DNA of 36,800 bases from Lachnospiraceae bacterium Zagget2. Its GTDB lineage: Bacteria; Bacillota; Clostridia; Lachnospirales; Lachnospiraceae. This document shows positions 8,553 to 17,686 of the stretch, piece by piece (position 1 is the first letter of the stretch; every line of letters begins with the position of its first letter). Location: NCBI GenBank assembly GCA_001941045.1, contig MSHD01000012.1, positions 1 through 36,800 on the forward strand. The letters run 5' to 3'. A model generated the notes under the pieces. That model did not search any database, had not been told where the DNA came from, and saw only the letters and a list, made by a program, of their open reading frames with translations. The translations under genes were made by a program, and so were the position numbers.

Positions 8553-10679
8553 TCACATCGGCTCCGCCGGGACGAATACTCTCCCGTGCGCCGGTTCCTC
8601 CTCTTTTTTGTTCAGTCGTTTTGCATATTCCATAAAATACTGCTGCGCGCAGAGCGCGCTCTGCCCGCGGCGTTTCACCTTCGCATAACTGCCGTCCGGC
8701 TGCTTCACCTGCGCCTTCAGCGTATCCTTCAGCTGAATATCCAGCACGTGCATCACCTCGCGCTTCAGTTCCTCCTTCTCCACAGGGAAGAGGATCTCGA
8801 CTCTGCGGTCCAGATTGCGCGGCATCCAGTCGGCGCTCGCCATATAGACTTCCTCCTCGCCGCCGCTGTTCAGGAAATAATAGATGCGCGTATGTTCCAG
8901 GAAGGTGCCGACGATCGAGCGCACCGTGATATTCTCGCTGATCCCCGGAATGCCGACCTTCAGGCTGCAGATGCCGCGCACGATCAGCTCAATCTTCACG
9001 CCCGCCGCGCTCGCCTCATAGAGCGCTGCGATAATCTCCTGATCGCAGAGCGAATTCATCTTCGCCACGATATGCGCCGGTTCCCCGTTTTTCGCGTTCA
9101 TCGTCTCCCGTCGGATCAGGAAAAGGAAACGGTCGCGCAGCCAGAGCGGCGCAAGCGAGAGCTTGTTCCAGCTCTCCGGCTCCGAATAGCCCGAGAGCAT
9201 GTTGAAGACCGCCGTCGCGTCCTCGCCGATCGGCTCGGCGCAGGTCAGCAGCCCCATATCCGTGTAGAGCTTTGCCGTCGAATCGTTGTAATTGCCTGTA
9301 CCAAGGTGAACATAGCGGCGGATACCGTCCTCCTCCCGGCGCACGACGAGCGTGATCTTGCTGTGTGTCTTGAGACCTACCAGGCCATAGATCACGTGGC
9401 AGCCGGCGCGCTCGAGCATCTTCGCCCAGGCGATATTATTCTCTTCATCAAAACGGGCTTTTAATTCCACAAGCACGGATACCTGCTTGCCGTTCTCCGC
9501 GGCCTGCGCGAGCGCCGCGATAATCGGCGAATTGCCGCTGACACGGTAGAGCGTCTGCTTGATGGCGAGCACGTCCTTGTCGCGCGCAGCCTGCCGCACA
9601 AAGTCAACCACCGGATCAAAGCTCTGGTATGGGTGATGCAGCAGAATATCTCCCTCGCGGATCGCCTCGAAGATATCGCTTCTCCCGCTTAAGCCCGGCA
9701 CCGGCTGCAGCGTGTATTTGGGCTCCTTATAAGCGCCGAAGCCCTTCAGTCCGTAGAGCTTCATCAGGAAAGTAAGATCCAGCGGTCCGTCGATCGGATA
9801 AATGCCGTCCGACTTGACTGCAAATTCTTTTTTCAGAATTTTCAGAAGCCTCTTGTCAACATTTTTGTCCACTTCAAGCCGGATGACCTCTCCCCACTGC
9901 CTGCGGCGAAGCTGCCGTTCAATCTCTTTCAGAAGATCGCCCGCCTCATCCTCGTCGATCGTAAGATCCGCGTTGCGCATAATGCGGTACGGATGGACGC
10001 AGAGCACATCATAGCTCAGGAAGAGCTTCTGCATGTTCCTTGCAATAATTTCCTCGAGTAGAATCACGGAATGCATCTCCTGCTCACGGTTCGGGATGGA
10101 GATGATCCGCGGCAGCACCGACGGCACCTGCACGGTTGCGAACTCGAGCTCGGCGTCCTTCTCATTTTTCTTTTTGAGCAGTGCGCCGAGGTTCAGCGTC
10201 TTGTTCACGATTAACGGGAACGGGCGCGAGGAATCCACCGCCATCGGCGTCAGCACCGGATACACATTTTCCATAAAATAATCGTCGACAAAAGCGGCCT
10301 GCTCTCTCGTGAGCTTTCGATGATCCTGAATGACCGTAAGGCCTGCCTGCTTCAGGCCCGGCAGCAGCGAGCGCTGCCAGGTCGAATACTGCAGCCGCAC
10401 CATGCTGTGCACGCGGCTGTGGATCGCGTCCAGCTGCTCCAGAGCCGTCATCCCGGAGATGTCTTTCCCCTGATAGTCCGCATTGACCATGTCGAGCAAA
10501 GACGCTACGCGAACCATGAAGAACTCATCCAGGTTCGACGCCGTAATGCTTAAGAATTTCAGACGTTCGAACAGCGGCGTCGTCTTATCACGCGCCTCTC
10601 CGAGTATCCGCTCATCAAAACTGAGCCAGCTCAGCTCCCTGTTCTCATAATATGCCGGATCTTTATACATATCCTTCAT
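8553..10679 (-). CDS. ppk1: polyphosphate kinase 1
   Basis: PPK1 reversibly transfers the gamma phosphate of ATP to inorganic polyphosphate. The 708-residue length is typical. The N-terminal domain begins with ENRELSWLSFDERIL. The head domain contains TPMAVDSSRPFPLI. The two phospholipase-D-like C-terminal domains include FVRQAARDKDVLAIKQTLYR, the presumed phosphorylated histidine His439 in YGLVGLKTHSKI, and YVHLGTGNYN. The start at 10679 has GGGAGA upstream. It follows ppx by 13 bases, so synthesis and hydrolysis of polyphosphate are encoded together, a common bacterial pairing. Confidence 0.97.
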   Translation of the reverse strand: MKDMYKDPAYYENRELSWLSFDERILGEARDKTTPLFERLKFLSITASNLDEFFMVRVASLLDMVNADYQGKDISGMTALEQLDAIHSRVHSMVRLQYSTWQRSLLPGLKQAGLTVIQDHRKLTREQAAFVDDYFMENVYPVLTPMAVDSSRPFPLIVNKTLNLGALLKKKNEKDAELEFATVQVPSVLPRIISIPNREQEMHSVILLEEIIARNMQKLFLSYDVLCVHPYRIMRNADLTIDEDEAGDLLKEIERQLRRRQWGEVIRLEVDKNVDKRLLKILKKEFAVKSDGIYPIDGPLDLTFLMKLYGLKGFGAYKEPKYTLQPVPGLSGRSDIFEAIREGDILLHHPYQSFDPVVDFVRQAARDKDVLAIKQTLYRVSGNSPIIAALAQAAENGKQVSVLVELKARFDEENNIAWAKMLERAGCHVIYGLVGLKTHSKITLVVRREEDGIRRYVHLGTGNYNDSTAKLYTDMGLLTCAEPIGEDATAVFNMLSGYSEPESWNKLSLAPLWLRDRFLFLIRRETMNAKNGEPAHIVAKMNSLCDQEIIAALYEASAAGVKIELIVRGICSLKVGIPGISENITVRSIVGTFLEHTRIYYFLNSGGEEEVYMASADWMPRNLDRRVEILFPVEKEELKREVMHVLDIQLKDTLKAQVKQPDGSYAKVKRRGQSALCAQQYFMEYAKRLNKKEEEPAHGRVFVPAEPM

Positions 10680-10692
10680 CGTACTTCTCCCT

Positions 10693-12240
10693 CTACACTG
10701 CCTTTTTGATCTTCAGCACCGGACGGATGCTGTATACTTTCTCAAAAAATTCTGTCTTTTCCCGGAACAGCGACTGTTCGAGCGTCAGATCCTCCAGACT
10801 GTTGACGTGAATATTCATCGTGTGCTCGTCCCGGAAGGTAATTCGTATGTCCTTGATCTTCTGCTGGTGACTGCGGTCCAGCGCGTTTGCGACACACAGA
10901 ATCGCCGTCAGCTTCGCGATCTTGACATACTCCGCCTGCACGAGCAGCGAACCTGCCGCCACCTCCTCAAAGGACAGAATGTCACCGCTGTTAAAGCGGA
11001 CAATATTTGCAATCATCTCCCGTTCCCGGTCAGAAATGCCGATAATCTCGGAAGCCATAATGATATTATAAGAGCACTCGGATGACTGCGACATATTGAT
11101 GTAGGAACCGCAGTCGTGGAGGATCACCGCAATCTGCAGCAGCAGCCGCTCACGCTTTTTCAGGCCATGGGCCTTCTTCATCTTGTCAAAGATCGTGAGC
11201 GCCATCTTCTCCATGGTGTGCGTATGCGCATGATCCGTGCGGTAGCGCTTTGCAATTCTCCTGGCCGACTCAATAATATCGTTCTCGAAATTATGATGAG
11301 GGATGATGATCTTCTTTCTCTCCGCGTAGTCGTAGGCCAGGCCGTCGCCGAGATCATTGTGCAGGATAATCACGTTCTGCGCGCCGGTCTCCTCGAGAAG
11401 ACGCTTGTAAATAACCATCGCCGGCGTCAGAAGCGTCCCATTCTCCGCCGGGATCCCCAGCCGCTGCGCGATCGCCTGATTCCCCGTCTCCATAAAATAG
11501 TCGTAGAGGCGCAAAAATTCCTTCTTTGCAAACTTATTCTCCCCAGGCTGCTTTTCGTGGATAAACTGATTGATATTGCCGAGGTAGCTTCCCATCATCA
11601 GGATATTGTTCACATCACGGTCTTTCAGATAGAGCTTGCGATAGGTCTTCAGCTCGTTGTCCAGCAGCTCCTCAATGACCGAGGCGTAGCGCACCGTCCG
11701 CTCCTCCACCTCGGTAAGCCGCTCCTTCAGGCGCAGCGTGCCCATGCGGATGTTCTGCGTCGTCACCAGATTCCCCTCGTCGAAAAGGGAAATCTGAATG
11801 CTGCCGCCGCCGACGTCAACGATGGCCGCGCCCTCCGCAATATAATCCCGGAAGCGCTCCTCATTGGAAGCGATGGATTTGTAGCCGAGAAAGCGCTGCT
11901 CCGCGTTGCTTAAAATCTCAAGCCGGATACCGGTCTCCACGTAAATCCGGTCCAGCAGGACCGGCGTATTGTGCGCCTCCCGGATCGCGCTGGTCGCACA
12001 GGCTCGATACTCATCGGCTCCGAATTCCCGCAGAATTTTCTTAAAATCGAGCAGCGTACCGCAGAGCTCGTCCTCCATCCGCACCCCGATATTACCTGTC
12101 TCGTAGGTATCGCTGCCGAGTTCCATGCGGTGCCGTACATGGTTGATGACATGCACGCCGCGTTCCGCGGATATCTCGTAGATCTTGAGATTCAGCTCAT
12201 AGCTGCCCACATCGATCGTCCCGAAAATCTTGTAAGCCAT
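10693..12240 (-). CDS. ppx: exopolyphosphatase / guanosine pentaphosphate phosphatase family (Ppx/GppA)
   Basis: A 515-residue Ppx/GppA protein that removes terminal phosphates from polyphosphate or converts pppGpp to ppGpp. The N-terminal actin-like domain shows FGTIDVGSYELNLKI, ACATSAIREA and the phosphate-binding AIVDVGGGSIQISLF. The C-terminal part (from about residue 310) carries HD-domain features, including AVILHDCGSYINMSQ. The conserved Ser of the usual DxGSNS motif is retained in part (DVGSYE), a slight variation. It starts eleven bases after dut with GGAGG upstream. The pairing with ppk1 supports polyphosphate turnover. Confidence 0.94.
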   Translation of the reverse strand: MAYKIFGTIDVGSYELNLKIYEISAERGVHVINHVRHRMELGSDTYETGNIGVRMEDELCGTLLDFKKILREFGADEYRACATSAIREAHNTPVLLDRIYVETGIRLEILSNAEQRFLGYKSIASNEERFRDYIAEGAAIVDVGGGSIQISLFDEGNLVTTQNIRMGTLRLKERLTEVEERTVRYASVIEELLDNELKTYRKLYLKDRDVNNILMMGSYLGNINQFIHEKQPGENKFAKKEFLRLYDYFMETGNQAIAQRLGIPAENGTLLTPAMVIYKRLLEETGAQNVIILHNDLGDGLAYDYAERKKIIIPHHNFENDIIESARRIAKRYRTDHAHTHTMEKMALTIFDKMKKAHGLKKRERLLLQIAVILHDCGSYINMSQSSECSYNIIMASEIIGISDREREMIANIVRFNSGDILSFEEVAAGSLLVQAEYVKIAKLTAILCVANALDRSHQQKIKDIRITFRDEHTMNIHVNSLEDLTLEQSLFREKTEFFEKVYSIRPVLKIKKAV

Positions 12241-12250
12241 CCTCTGCCTC

Positions 12251-12685
12251 CTACTGCCGTCCTGTGCTGCCGAAACCGCCGCGGTCCGATCCGGTCAGAC
12301 ACTCTGTCTCCTCAAATACGATCCGCGGCTGGTGTTCCATGATCCGGAACTGACAGATGCGGTCGTTCACGTGAATTACCGTGTCGCGCATGGCAAGCGC
12401 CGGGAAAAACCACTGGTCATTGTCGCCACAGTAACTCTCATCGATCAGCCCCATGCTGTTTGTCTGCAGGATCCCGAAATTCTTATAAGTGCTGCTGCGC
12501 GGAACGACATGCGCCTCGTAGCCTTCCGGGAGCTGCATTGCAACGCCCAGAGGGATCAGGCGGAACTCTCCCTGTTTCATGGAAATCTCCTGCGCGGCCC
12601 TTAAGTCAATCCAGTCGGATTTTCCCTCGATATAGGTCAGTTTTTCGATCTCCTCAGAAAAATATTTTATCTTGATCTTCTGCAT
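12251..12685 (-). CDS. dut: dUTP diphosphatase
   Basis: A 144-residue trimeric-type dUTPase that hydrolyses dUTP to dUMP and pyrophosphate, keeping uracil out of DNA and supplying dTMP synthesis. The five motifs are visible in order: [37 protein letters not shown] and the C-terminal GGFGSTGRQ arm. The CGDNDQW variant of motif 3 is common in Clostridia. The start at 12685 (MQKIKIKYF) has GGGAGGGG upstream; an ATG six codons earlier lacks one. It follows nrdG by 21 bases, coupling dNTP production and quality control. Confidence 0.95.
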   Translation of the reverse strand: MQKIKIKYFSEEIEKLTYIEGKSDWIDLRAAQEISMKQGEFRLIPLGVAMQLPEGYEAHVVPRSSTYKNFGILQTNSMGLIDESYCGDNDQWFFPALAMRDTVIHVNDRICQFRIMEHQPRIVFEETECLTGSDRGGFGSTGRQ

Positions 12686-12706
12686 TTTATGCCCCTCCCT
12701 CATCCG

Positions 12707-13195
12707 TCATGCGTAGAGCACGGTCTGCCCCAGTCTCTTCGTCGCGCGCACGTCGATCACCCGCTGATTGGAACTGCCCTTCCAGGGAAGATTATTATCC
12801 TTGAGCTCCTCGACAAAACGCCCGTCCACCAGAATATCAAGATCAGCGATCAGGGGAATATCCATGACCTCTTCCCAGAGGTAACCTGTATAGAGCCAGA
12901 TCGTCTTCTGCGGGTATTTTTCCCGGATCTCGTGGATCAGTGCCGTCAATTCCTCCCGGTTCGGTTCGTAGAGAGGGTCGCCGCCACTGAAAGTGACACC
13001 GCTCACGTACTCCTTCTCAAGCTCCGCCAGGAGCTCCTCTTTCGCCGCCTCGTCAAAGGGAAGTCCTCCCTCCGGATCCCAGGTAACCGGATTCTGACAG
13101 TTTTTGCAGTGATGTATGCAGCCCGCAAGCCATAATACAACGCGCAGCCCGTCTCCGTTCAACATATCGTCTTTCGTGATATTATGATATCTCAT
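12707..13195 (-). CDS. nrdG: anaerobic ribonucleoside-triphosphate reductase activating protein
   Basis: NrdG is a radical-SAM activase that installs the glycyl radical on the class III ribonucleotide reductase NrdD. The 162-residue length fits. The 4Fe-4S motif is AGCIHHCKNCQNP, followed by the SAM-binding GVTFSGGDPLYEP and WLYTGYLWEEV. NrdD is not in this window, so the partner is encoded elsewhere. Its ATG overlaps the cinA-like stop by four bases (ATGA). Confidence 0.95.
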   Translation of the reverse strand: MRYHNITKDDMLNGDGLRVVLWLAGCIHHCKNCQNPVTWDPEGGLPFDEAAKEELLAELEKEYVSGVTFSGGDPLYEPNREELTALIHEIREKYPQKTIWLYTGYLWEEVMDIPLIADLDILVDGRFVEELKDNNLPWKGSSNQRVIDVRATKRLGQTVLYA

Positions 13196-13932
13196 CCCTG
13201 ATTCCTCGGTATCTCATAGTGCTCCAGAATGCATTTGCGTAAAAATACGAGAGCGCTCATCGTCGCCTGCTCACGGATGCTCCTGCGGTCGCCCTGGAAA
13301 TGATGCTCCTCCACCGAGACGTCGCCGCGGACGCAGCAGCCGATATAGACAAGGCCGGGCTGTTCTCCGTTTTCTCCGGGTTCCGGACCGGCATAACCGG
13401 TAACGCTGAGGCACGCGTCCGATTCGCTCTTCTCCGCGCCGCCCTTCGCCATCTCCTCCGCCGTCTGTGCGCTGACCGCGGTGAAGGATTTCAGCGTCTT
13501 CTTGCGGACATTTACAAGCTTGCGCTTCGCGCGGTTGCTGTAGGTGACGAAGCCAAACTTGAACACCTGCGAGGAGCCCGGCACATCGGTGATCTTCGCG
13601 CTCACCATACCGCCGGTACAGGATTCCACCGTGGTCATCGTCATCTTCTGCTCTTTCAGAAGCGCGACCACATGTTCCTCGAGTGTCATCTCCGGGTCTG
13701 TCGTGTAAATATAGCTGCCGAGCCGCACCTTCAGCTCCCGCACAACGCTCTTCACCCGGTCGCGCGACTCCTTATTCAGCGCGTCCGGCGCACTCACGAG
13801 AATATCGACTCCCGCAAGAGTAGGCGTAAGCTGAAAGCTCTCCTGCCTGGTCGCTGTCAGCATGTCTGCAAGCTGCTCGCGCAGTTCACTGAGGCCAAGC
13901 CCGCAAACCTTCACAATCTTTTCTGCTTCCAT
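13192..13932 (-). CDS. CinA-family protein lacking the N-terminal molybdopterin-binding-like domain
   Basis: A 246-residue protein. Residues 1-85 match the middle KH-like domain of CinA. Residues from about 90 are the PncC (nicotinamide-nucleotide amidohydrolase) domain, with TVESCTGGMVSAKITDVPG, GFVTYSNRAKRKLV and DACLSVTGYAGPEP. Full CinA proteins are about 410 residues, with a COG1058 domain in front. Here pgsA ends two bases upstream, so that domain is absent, not missed. PncC recycles NMN to nicotinate mononucleotide, and that activity could be retained. The rimO-pgsA-cinA order is usual in Firmicutes. Confidence 0.88.
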   Translation of the reverse strand: MEAEKIVKVCGLGLSELREQLADMLTATRQESFQLTPTLAGVDILVSAPDALNKESRDRVKSVVRELKVRLGSYIYTTDPEMTLEEHVVALLKEQKMTMTTVESCTGGMVSAKITDVPGSSQVFKFGFVTYSNRAKRKLVNVRKKTLKSFTAVSAQTAEEMAKGGAEKSESDACLSVTGYAGPEPGENGEQPGLVYIGCCVRGDVSVEEHHFQGDRRSIREQATMSALVFLRKCILEHYEIPRNQG

Positions 13933-13933
13933 C

Positions 13934-14473
13934 TTAAATCTTTCCCTCCATAATCACATGGCCATTTTTTACAAGGTAATCTATCAGGGATACGACTGTC
14001 AGGATCAATGCGATCCAGACGAGAGCCGTCTCGATCATATCAAAAATTCCGCCTGGATGCAGGATCAGCGCAACGATCATCAGCATCTGAAACGTCGTCT
14101 TGAACTTTCCCCAGGCGCTCGCCGCAATGACGACGCCGTTGTCCGACGCGACCAGCCGGAAACCGCTGATAATGAACTCGCGGCTGATAATAATGATAAC
14201 AACCCAGGCCGCAAGACGCTCCATCTCCACAAGACAGATCATCGCGGCGCAGACCAGCAGCTTATCCGCCAGCGGATCCATAAATTTTCCGAAATTTGTG
14301 ATCAGATTACATCTTCTGGCAATCTGCCCGTCCAGAAAATCTGTCAGGCAGGCCGCTATGAAAATCACAGCGGCAATCAGATCGCAGTAGTCCGGAAAAT
14401 CACCGAGCAGCAGAATCACAAAAGGAATGATCAGAAACACCCGGAATATCGTCAGTTTATTCGGCAGATTCAT
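13934..14473 (-). CDS. pgsA: CDP-diacylglycerol-glycerol-3-phosphate 3-phosphatidyltransferase
   Basis: An integral membrane CDP-alcohol phosphatidyltransferase that makes phosphatidylglycerol phosphate. The 179 residues contain about five hydrophobic segments. The family signature D-x2-D-G-x2-A-R-x8-G-x3-D-x3-D is visible, running from DFLDGQIARR to GKFMDPLADK. The protein starts MNLPNKLTIFRVFLIIP, typical of PgsA. The gene overlaps the 3' end of rimO by 17 bases and lies two bases before the cinA-like gene. Confidence 0.95.
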   Translation of the reverse strand: MNLPNKLTIFRVFLIIPFVILLLGDFPDYCDLIAAVIFIAACLTDFLDGQIARRCNLITNFGKFMDPLADKLLVCAAMICLVEMERLAAWVVIIIISREFIISGFRLVASDNGVVIAASAWGKFKTTFQMLMIVALILHPGGIFDMIETALVWIALILTVVSLIDYLVKNGHVIMEGKI

Positions 14474-15794
14474 CTTCTATCTCTCCTATCAGGTCATATT
14501 CATCGGCGCCTGTCACGCGGACGCGCACGAAATCGCCGGTCATCAGCTCCTGCGCCGTCTGGACGAACAGAAATCCGTCCACATCGGGCGCGTCGCGGTA
14601 GGTTCTGGCCGCATAAGCATCCTCATCGGCCACCTTCCCCTCAATCATACACCAGAGGCTTTTCCCTACCATGTCCTCCGCTTTTTCAAAAGCAATCTCC
14701 TGCTGCAGTTCCATGATCTCATCGCGCCGTGCGCTTTTCAGCTCCTCCGGCACCTGATCCGGCATCGCAGCCGCGGGCGTATCCTCCTCCGCGGAATAGG
14801 CAAAGACGCCCAGACGGTCAAACTCCATCTCATCGACAAAATTCAAGAGCTCCTCATGGTCTTCCTCCGTCTCGCCCGGAAAGCCGCTGATCAGCGTCGT
14901 GCGAAGACAGATGTCCGGGATCTCCTCTCTGAGCTTTGCCACAATCCCGCGAATATCCGCCTGATCCGTCCTGCGGCCCATCCGCTTCAGAATCCGGTCC
15001 GAGGCATGCTGAATCGGCAGGTCGAGATAATGACAGATCTTCGGCTCCTCCTTTATCGTCTGAACCAGCTCGTCATAGATCTCTTCCGGATAGCAGTACT
15101 GTACCCGGATCCAGCGAATTCCCTTAATCTGACAGAGCTTCCGCAGCAGACGGTGCAGGCTCTTCTCTCCATAAAGATCGACGCCATAGAGCGTCGTCTC
15201 CTGGGCCACAAGAATGAGCTCCCGCACACCGCGCTCCGCAAGATCCCGTGCCTCCGCAAGAAGCCGTTCCATCGGAACGCTCCGGTACGAGCCCCGCAGC
15301 TTCGGAATGATACAGTAGGTACAGTGCTTGTCGCAGCCCTCCGCAATCTTAAGATACGCATAATGGCCGCCGGTCGTCAGCACGCGCCCGCCCTGAGGCA
15401 GCACCAGCCGGTCGATATCGTCGCAGATCAGCTGCGTCTGCCCGCCGAGCGCCTGTTCGACGGCTTCCACAATCCCATCATAAGACGCCGTGCCAAGCAC
15501 CGCGTCTACTTCCGGGATTTCGTCCAGAATCTCCTGCCGGTAGCGCTGCGCCAGACAGCCGGTCACGATCAGCGCCCTGCAGGAGCCTGCTTTCTTATAT
15601 TCCGCCATCTCGAGGATTGCGTCTACACTCTCCTCCTTCGCGTCAAGAATGAAGCAGCAGGTATTGATAACAATAATATCTGCCTCCGTCTCGTCGTCCG
15701 TAAAGCGATAACCCTTCTGCAGCAAAAGACCGAGCATGTGCTCTGAGTCCACGCGGTTCTTGTCGCAGCCGAGGGATACAAACATGATGTTCAT
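14457..15794 (-). CDS. rimO: ribosomal protein uS12 methylthiotransferase
   Basis: RimO is a radical-SAM enzyme that methylthiolates an aspartate of ribosomal protein S12. The 445-residue protein has the N-terminal UPF0004 domain (FVSLGCDKNRVDSE, INTCCFI, VTGCLAQRY), the radical-SAM motif GCDKHCTYCIIPKLRGSYRS and a C-terminal TRAM-like domain. LGCDKNRVDSE separates it from MiaB. I chose the ATG at 15794 (MNIMFVSLG), with AGGAGA upstream; a start nine codons earlier is possible but has no clear ribosome binding site. It is first in the eight-gene run that ends at 7733. Confidence 0.95.
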   Translation of the reverse strand: MNIMFVSLGCDKNRVDSEHMLGLLLQKGYRFTDDETEADIIVINTCCFILDAKEESVDAILEMAEYKKAGSCRALIVTGCLAQRYRQEILDEIPEVDAVLGTASYDGIVEAVEQALGGQTQLICDDIDRLVLPQGGRVLTTGGHYAYLKIAEGCDKHCTYCIIPKLRGSYRSVPMERLLAEARDLAERGVRELILVAQETTLYGVDLYGEKSLHRLLRKLCQIKGIRWIRVQYCYPEEIYDELVQTIKEEPKICHYLDLPIQHASDRILKRMGRRTDQADIRGIVAKLREEIPDICLRTTLISGFPGETEEDHEELLNFVDEMEFDRLGVFAYSAEEDTPAAAMPDQVPEELKSARRDEIMELQQEIAFEKAEDMVGKSLWCMIEGKVADEDAYAARTYRDAPDVDGFLFVQTAQELMTGDFVRVRVTGADEYDLIGEIEDESAE

Positions 15795-15842
15795 CGATTC
15801 CAGTTCTCCTGATCTGTTCATCGGGTAAAACCCATTTCATTT

Positions 15843-15872
15843 ATGATACCACGCCGGAGGGACAAAACGCAA
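15843..15872 (-). promoter_or_regulatory. candidate promoter of the rimO-pgsA-...-ppk1 run
   Basis: On the minus strand TTGCGT (15867-15872) and TATCAT (15843-15848) are 18 bases apart. The -10 is preceded by TGG, giving an extended -10 element. It lies about 50 bases upstream of the rimO start. Moderate match only. Confidence 0.45.
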
Positions 15873-15916
15873 CGTCCAGTTCCATCTGAGGGTAAAATGT
15901 GTGTAAAATTTTTCTG

Positions 15917-15956
15917 AAAAAAGTCGGGGTCGCTTCACTTTGCGGTCCCGACTTTT
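15917..15956 (-). terminator. terminator of the tryptophan ABC importer operon
   Basis: Arms aaaagtcggg (15919-15928) and cccgactttt (15947-15956) form a 10-bp stem, followed on the minus strand by a T-rich run. The A/T flanks on both sides also allow it to work on the plus strand. It lies just past the ATPase stop at 15970. Confidence 0.85.
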
Positions 15957-15969
15957 CTTTTCCTTTATT

Positions 15970-16773
15970 CTATTCCATGGAAAGAAGGATCCGGTCGTTG
16001 TCCAGATTCTTCCCTGCGCCCGTGCGAAATTTCTCGAGCAGGTCAGATACCGTCATACGGGAGCGTTCCTCCCCTTCTACATCAAAGACAATTTTTCCGT
16101 CGTCCATCATGATCGTGCGGTTGCCCAGGGTCAGCGCCTGCTGCATGTTGTGCGTGACCATCAGGCAGGTTGTGTGGTTCTGCGCGATGATCTTTTTCGT
16201 CAGATCCAGCACGATGTCCGCGGTGGCCGGGTCGAGCGCTGCCGTGTGCTCGTCGAGCAGCAGAATCTTCGGCGGCACCATCGTCGCCATCAGCAGCGTC
16301 AGCGCCTGCCGCTGTCCGCCGGAGAGCAGTCCGACCGGCTGTTTCATCCGATCCTCAAGCCCCATTTCCAGAAGCGCGAGCTGTTCCCGGAAGAAGGCTT
16401 TGTTCTTCGCTGAAATGCGGCTGAAAGGCGCCTTACCGTCCGAGGCGCGCAGGTAGGCGAGCGCCAGATTTTCCTCAATCGTCATATGCGGAGCGGTTCC
16501 CTTTAAGGGATCCTGGAACAGCCGCCCGATCACGCGGCTCCTCTTATAGTCCGGTGTGAAGGTGATATCCTTCCCATCCAGGATGACCGAACCCTCGTCT
16601 ACATAGAAGCTTCCTGCAATCGCGTTCAGCATCGTGGACTTCCCGGCTCCGTTCGAGCCGATCACCGCGGCAAAATCGCCCGGCTTCAGATGAAGGCTTA
16701 AATCCTGCACCGCGCATTTTTCATTGACTGTGCCCGGGTTGAAGGTCTTTTTGATCTTTTCCAGTCTCAGCAT
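15970..16773 (-). CDS. trpZ: tryptophan-type ABC importer, ATP-binding protein
   Basis: A 267-residue ABC ATPase. Walker A is GSNGAGKST, the signature is LLSGGQRQALTLL, Walker B is ILLLDEHTAALDP, and the switch histidine is in MVTHNMQQAL. Proteins of this type power importers with the ABC_sub_bind (PF04392) lipoprotein class. It begins one base after the permease stop, with GGGAGG upstream, and ends at a terminator. Substrate is inferred from the Trp T-box leader at 18839-19108, not from the protein itself. Confidence 0.85.
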   Translation of the reverse strand: MLRLEKIKKTFNPGTVNEKCAVQDLSLHLKPGDFAAVIGSNGAGKSTMLNAIAGSFYVDEGSVILDGKDITFTPDYKRSRVIGRLFQDPLKGTAPHMTIEENLALAYLRASDGKAPFSRISAKNKAFFREQLALLEMGLEDRMKQPVGLLSGGQRQALTLLMATMVPPKILLLDEHTAALDPATADIVLDLTKKIIAQNHTTCLMVTHNMQQALTLGNRTIMMDDGKIVFDVEGEERSRMTVSDLLEKFRTGAGKNLDNDRILLSME

Positions 16774-16774
16774 G

Positions 16775-17683
16775 TCAGTCGCCTCCCTTCCGGGACGCCT
16801 TCATCCTGCGCCCCTGGAACGCACTCCACTCTTTCAGCGTGGGGGCCGCGATCGCAAGCGCGACGACGATGGCCGTCACCAGCTTCAGGCACTCGATCGG
16901 CACGATACCGGTCTTCAGAATGACCGCGTAGATGAAGCGGTAAATCAGACTGCCGACGATAGAAGCAATCACGCCTTTGAGCACAGATCGTTTGCCCATT
17001 ACGGTCTCGCCGATGATCAGACAGGCCAGACCGATGACCACGATGCTCGAGCCGCCGTTGATGTCCGCAGACTTCTGATACTGTCCGACGACGGCTCCCG
17101 AGAGCGCGGTCAGCGAATTTGAAATGCACAGCCCGACTGTGATCGTCATGATCGGATTGACTGAGGAGGCGCGCACCATGTCCGCATTGTCGCCGGTCGC
17201 CCGGATGCTGAGACCCAGACGCGTCCCAAGGAACCAGTAGAGGAACGCCCCCGCCAGAATTGTGATACAGGCAGCCAGCAGGAGCTTATACCAGCCACCG
17301 CCGATCCCGGTCGCCTTGAGCAGGGTGAACATTGTCTCCTGCTTGAGCAGACTGACATTCGAGCTCCATCCCATCACCATCAGATTGACCGTATAGAGAC
17401 CGGTGTTGGTGACGATACCGGCCAGAATCGAAGGCACACCAAGCCGCGTCTGCAGAAACGCCGTCACAAAACCGGCGCAAGCGCCTGCCAGCATCGCCGC
17501 GAGCACCGCCAGAAACGGATGTCCCGTGGCAGCCACCGTCACCGACACCGCCGCTCCAAGCACGAAGCAGCTGTCCGTGGTAAGATCTGCGATATCGAGC
17601 GTGCGGTAGCTCAGATAAAGCGCCATGGCCACCAGCGCATACATAAAGCCCAGCTCCAGGGCTGTCTGAATCACATAAACCAT
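16775..17683 (-). CDS. trpY: tryptophan-type ABC importer, permease
   Basis: A 302-residue membrane permease with about eight hydrophobic segments, of the branched-chain/ribose permease superfamily used with PF04392 lipoproteins. Motifs include YRTLDIADLTTDSCF near the N-terminus, RATGDNADMVRASS in the coupling-loop region and GLACLIIGETVMG. A basic tail (GRRMKASRKGGD) follows the last segment. Only one permease gene is present, so a homodimer is expected. It starts three bases after the lipoprotein gene's stop, in a single operon. Confidence 0.85.
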   Translation of the reverse strand: MVYVIQTALELGFMYALVAMALYLSYRTLDIADLTTDSCFVLGAAVSVTVAATGHPFLAVLAAMLAGACAGFVTAFLQTRLGVPSILAGIVTNTGLYTVNLMVMGWSSNVSLLKQETMFTLLKATGIGGGWYKLLLAACITILAGAFLYWFLGTRLGLSIRATGDNADMVRASSVNPIMTITVGLCISNSLTALSGAVVGQYQKSADINGGSSIVVIGLACLIIGETVMGKRSVLKGVIASIVGSLIYRFIYAVILKTGIVPIECLKLVTAIVVALAIAAPTLKEWSAFQGRRMKASRKGGD

Positions 17684-17686
17684 ATA

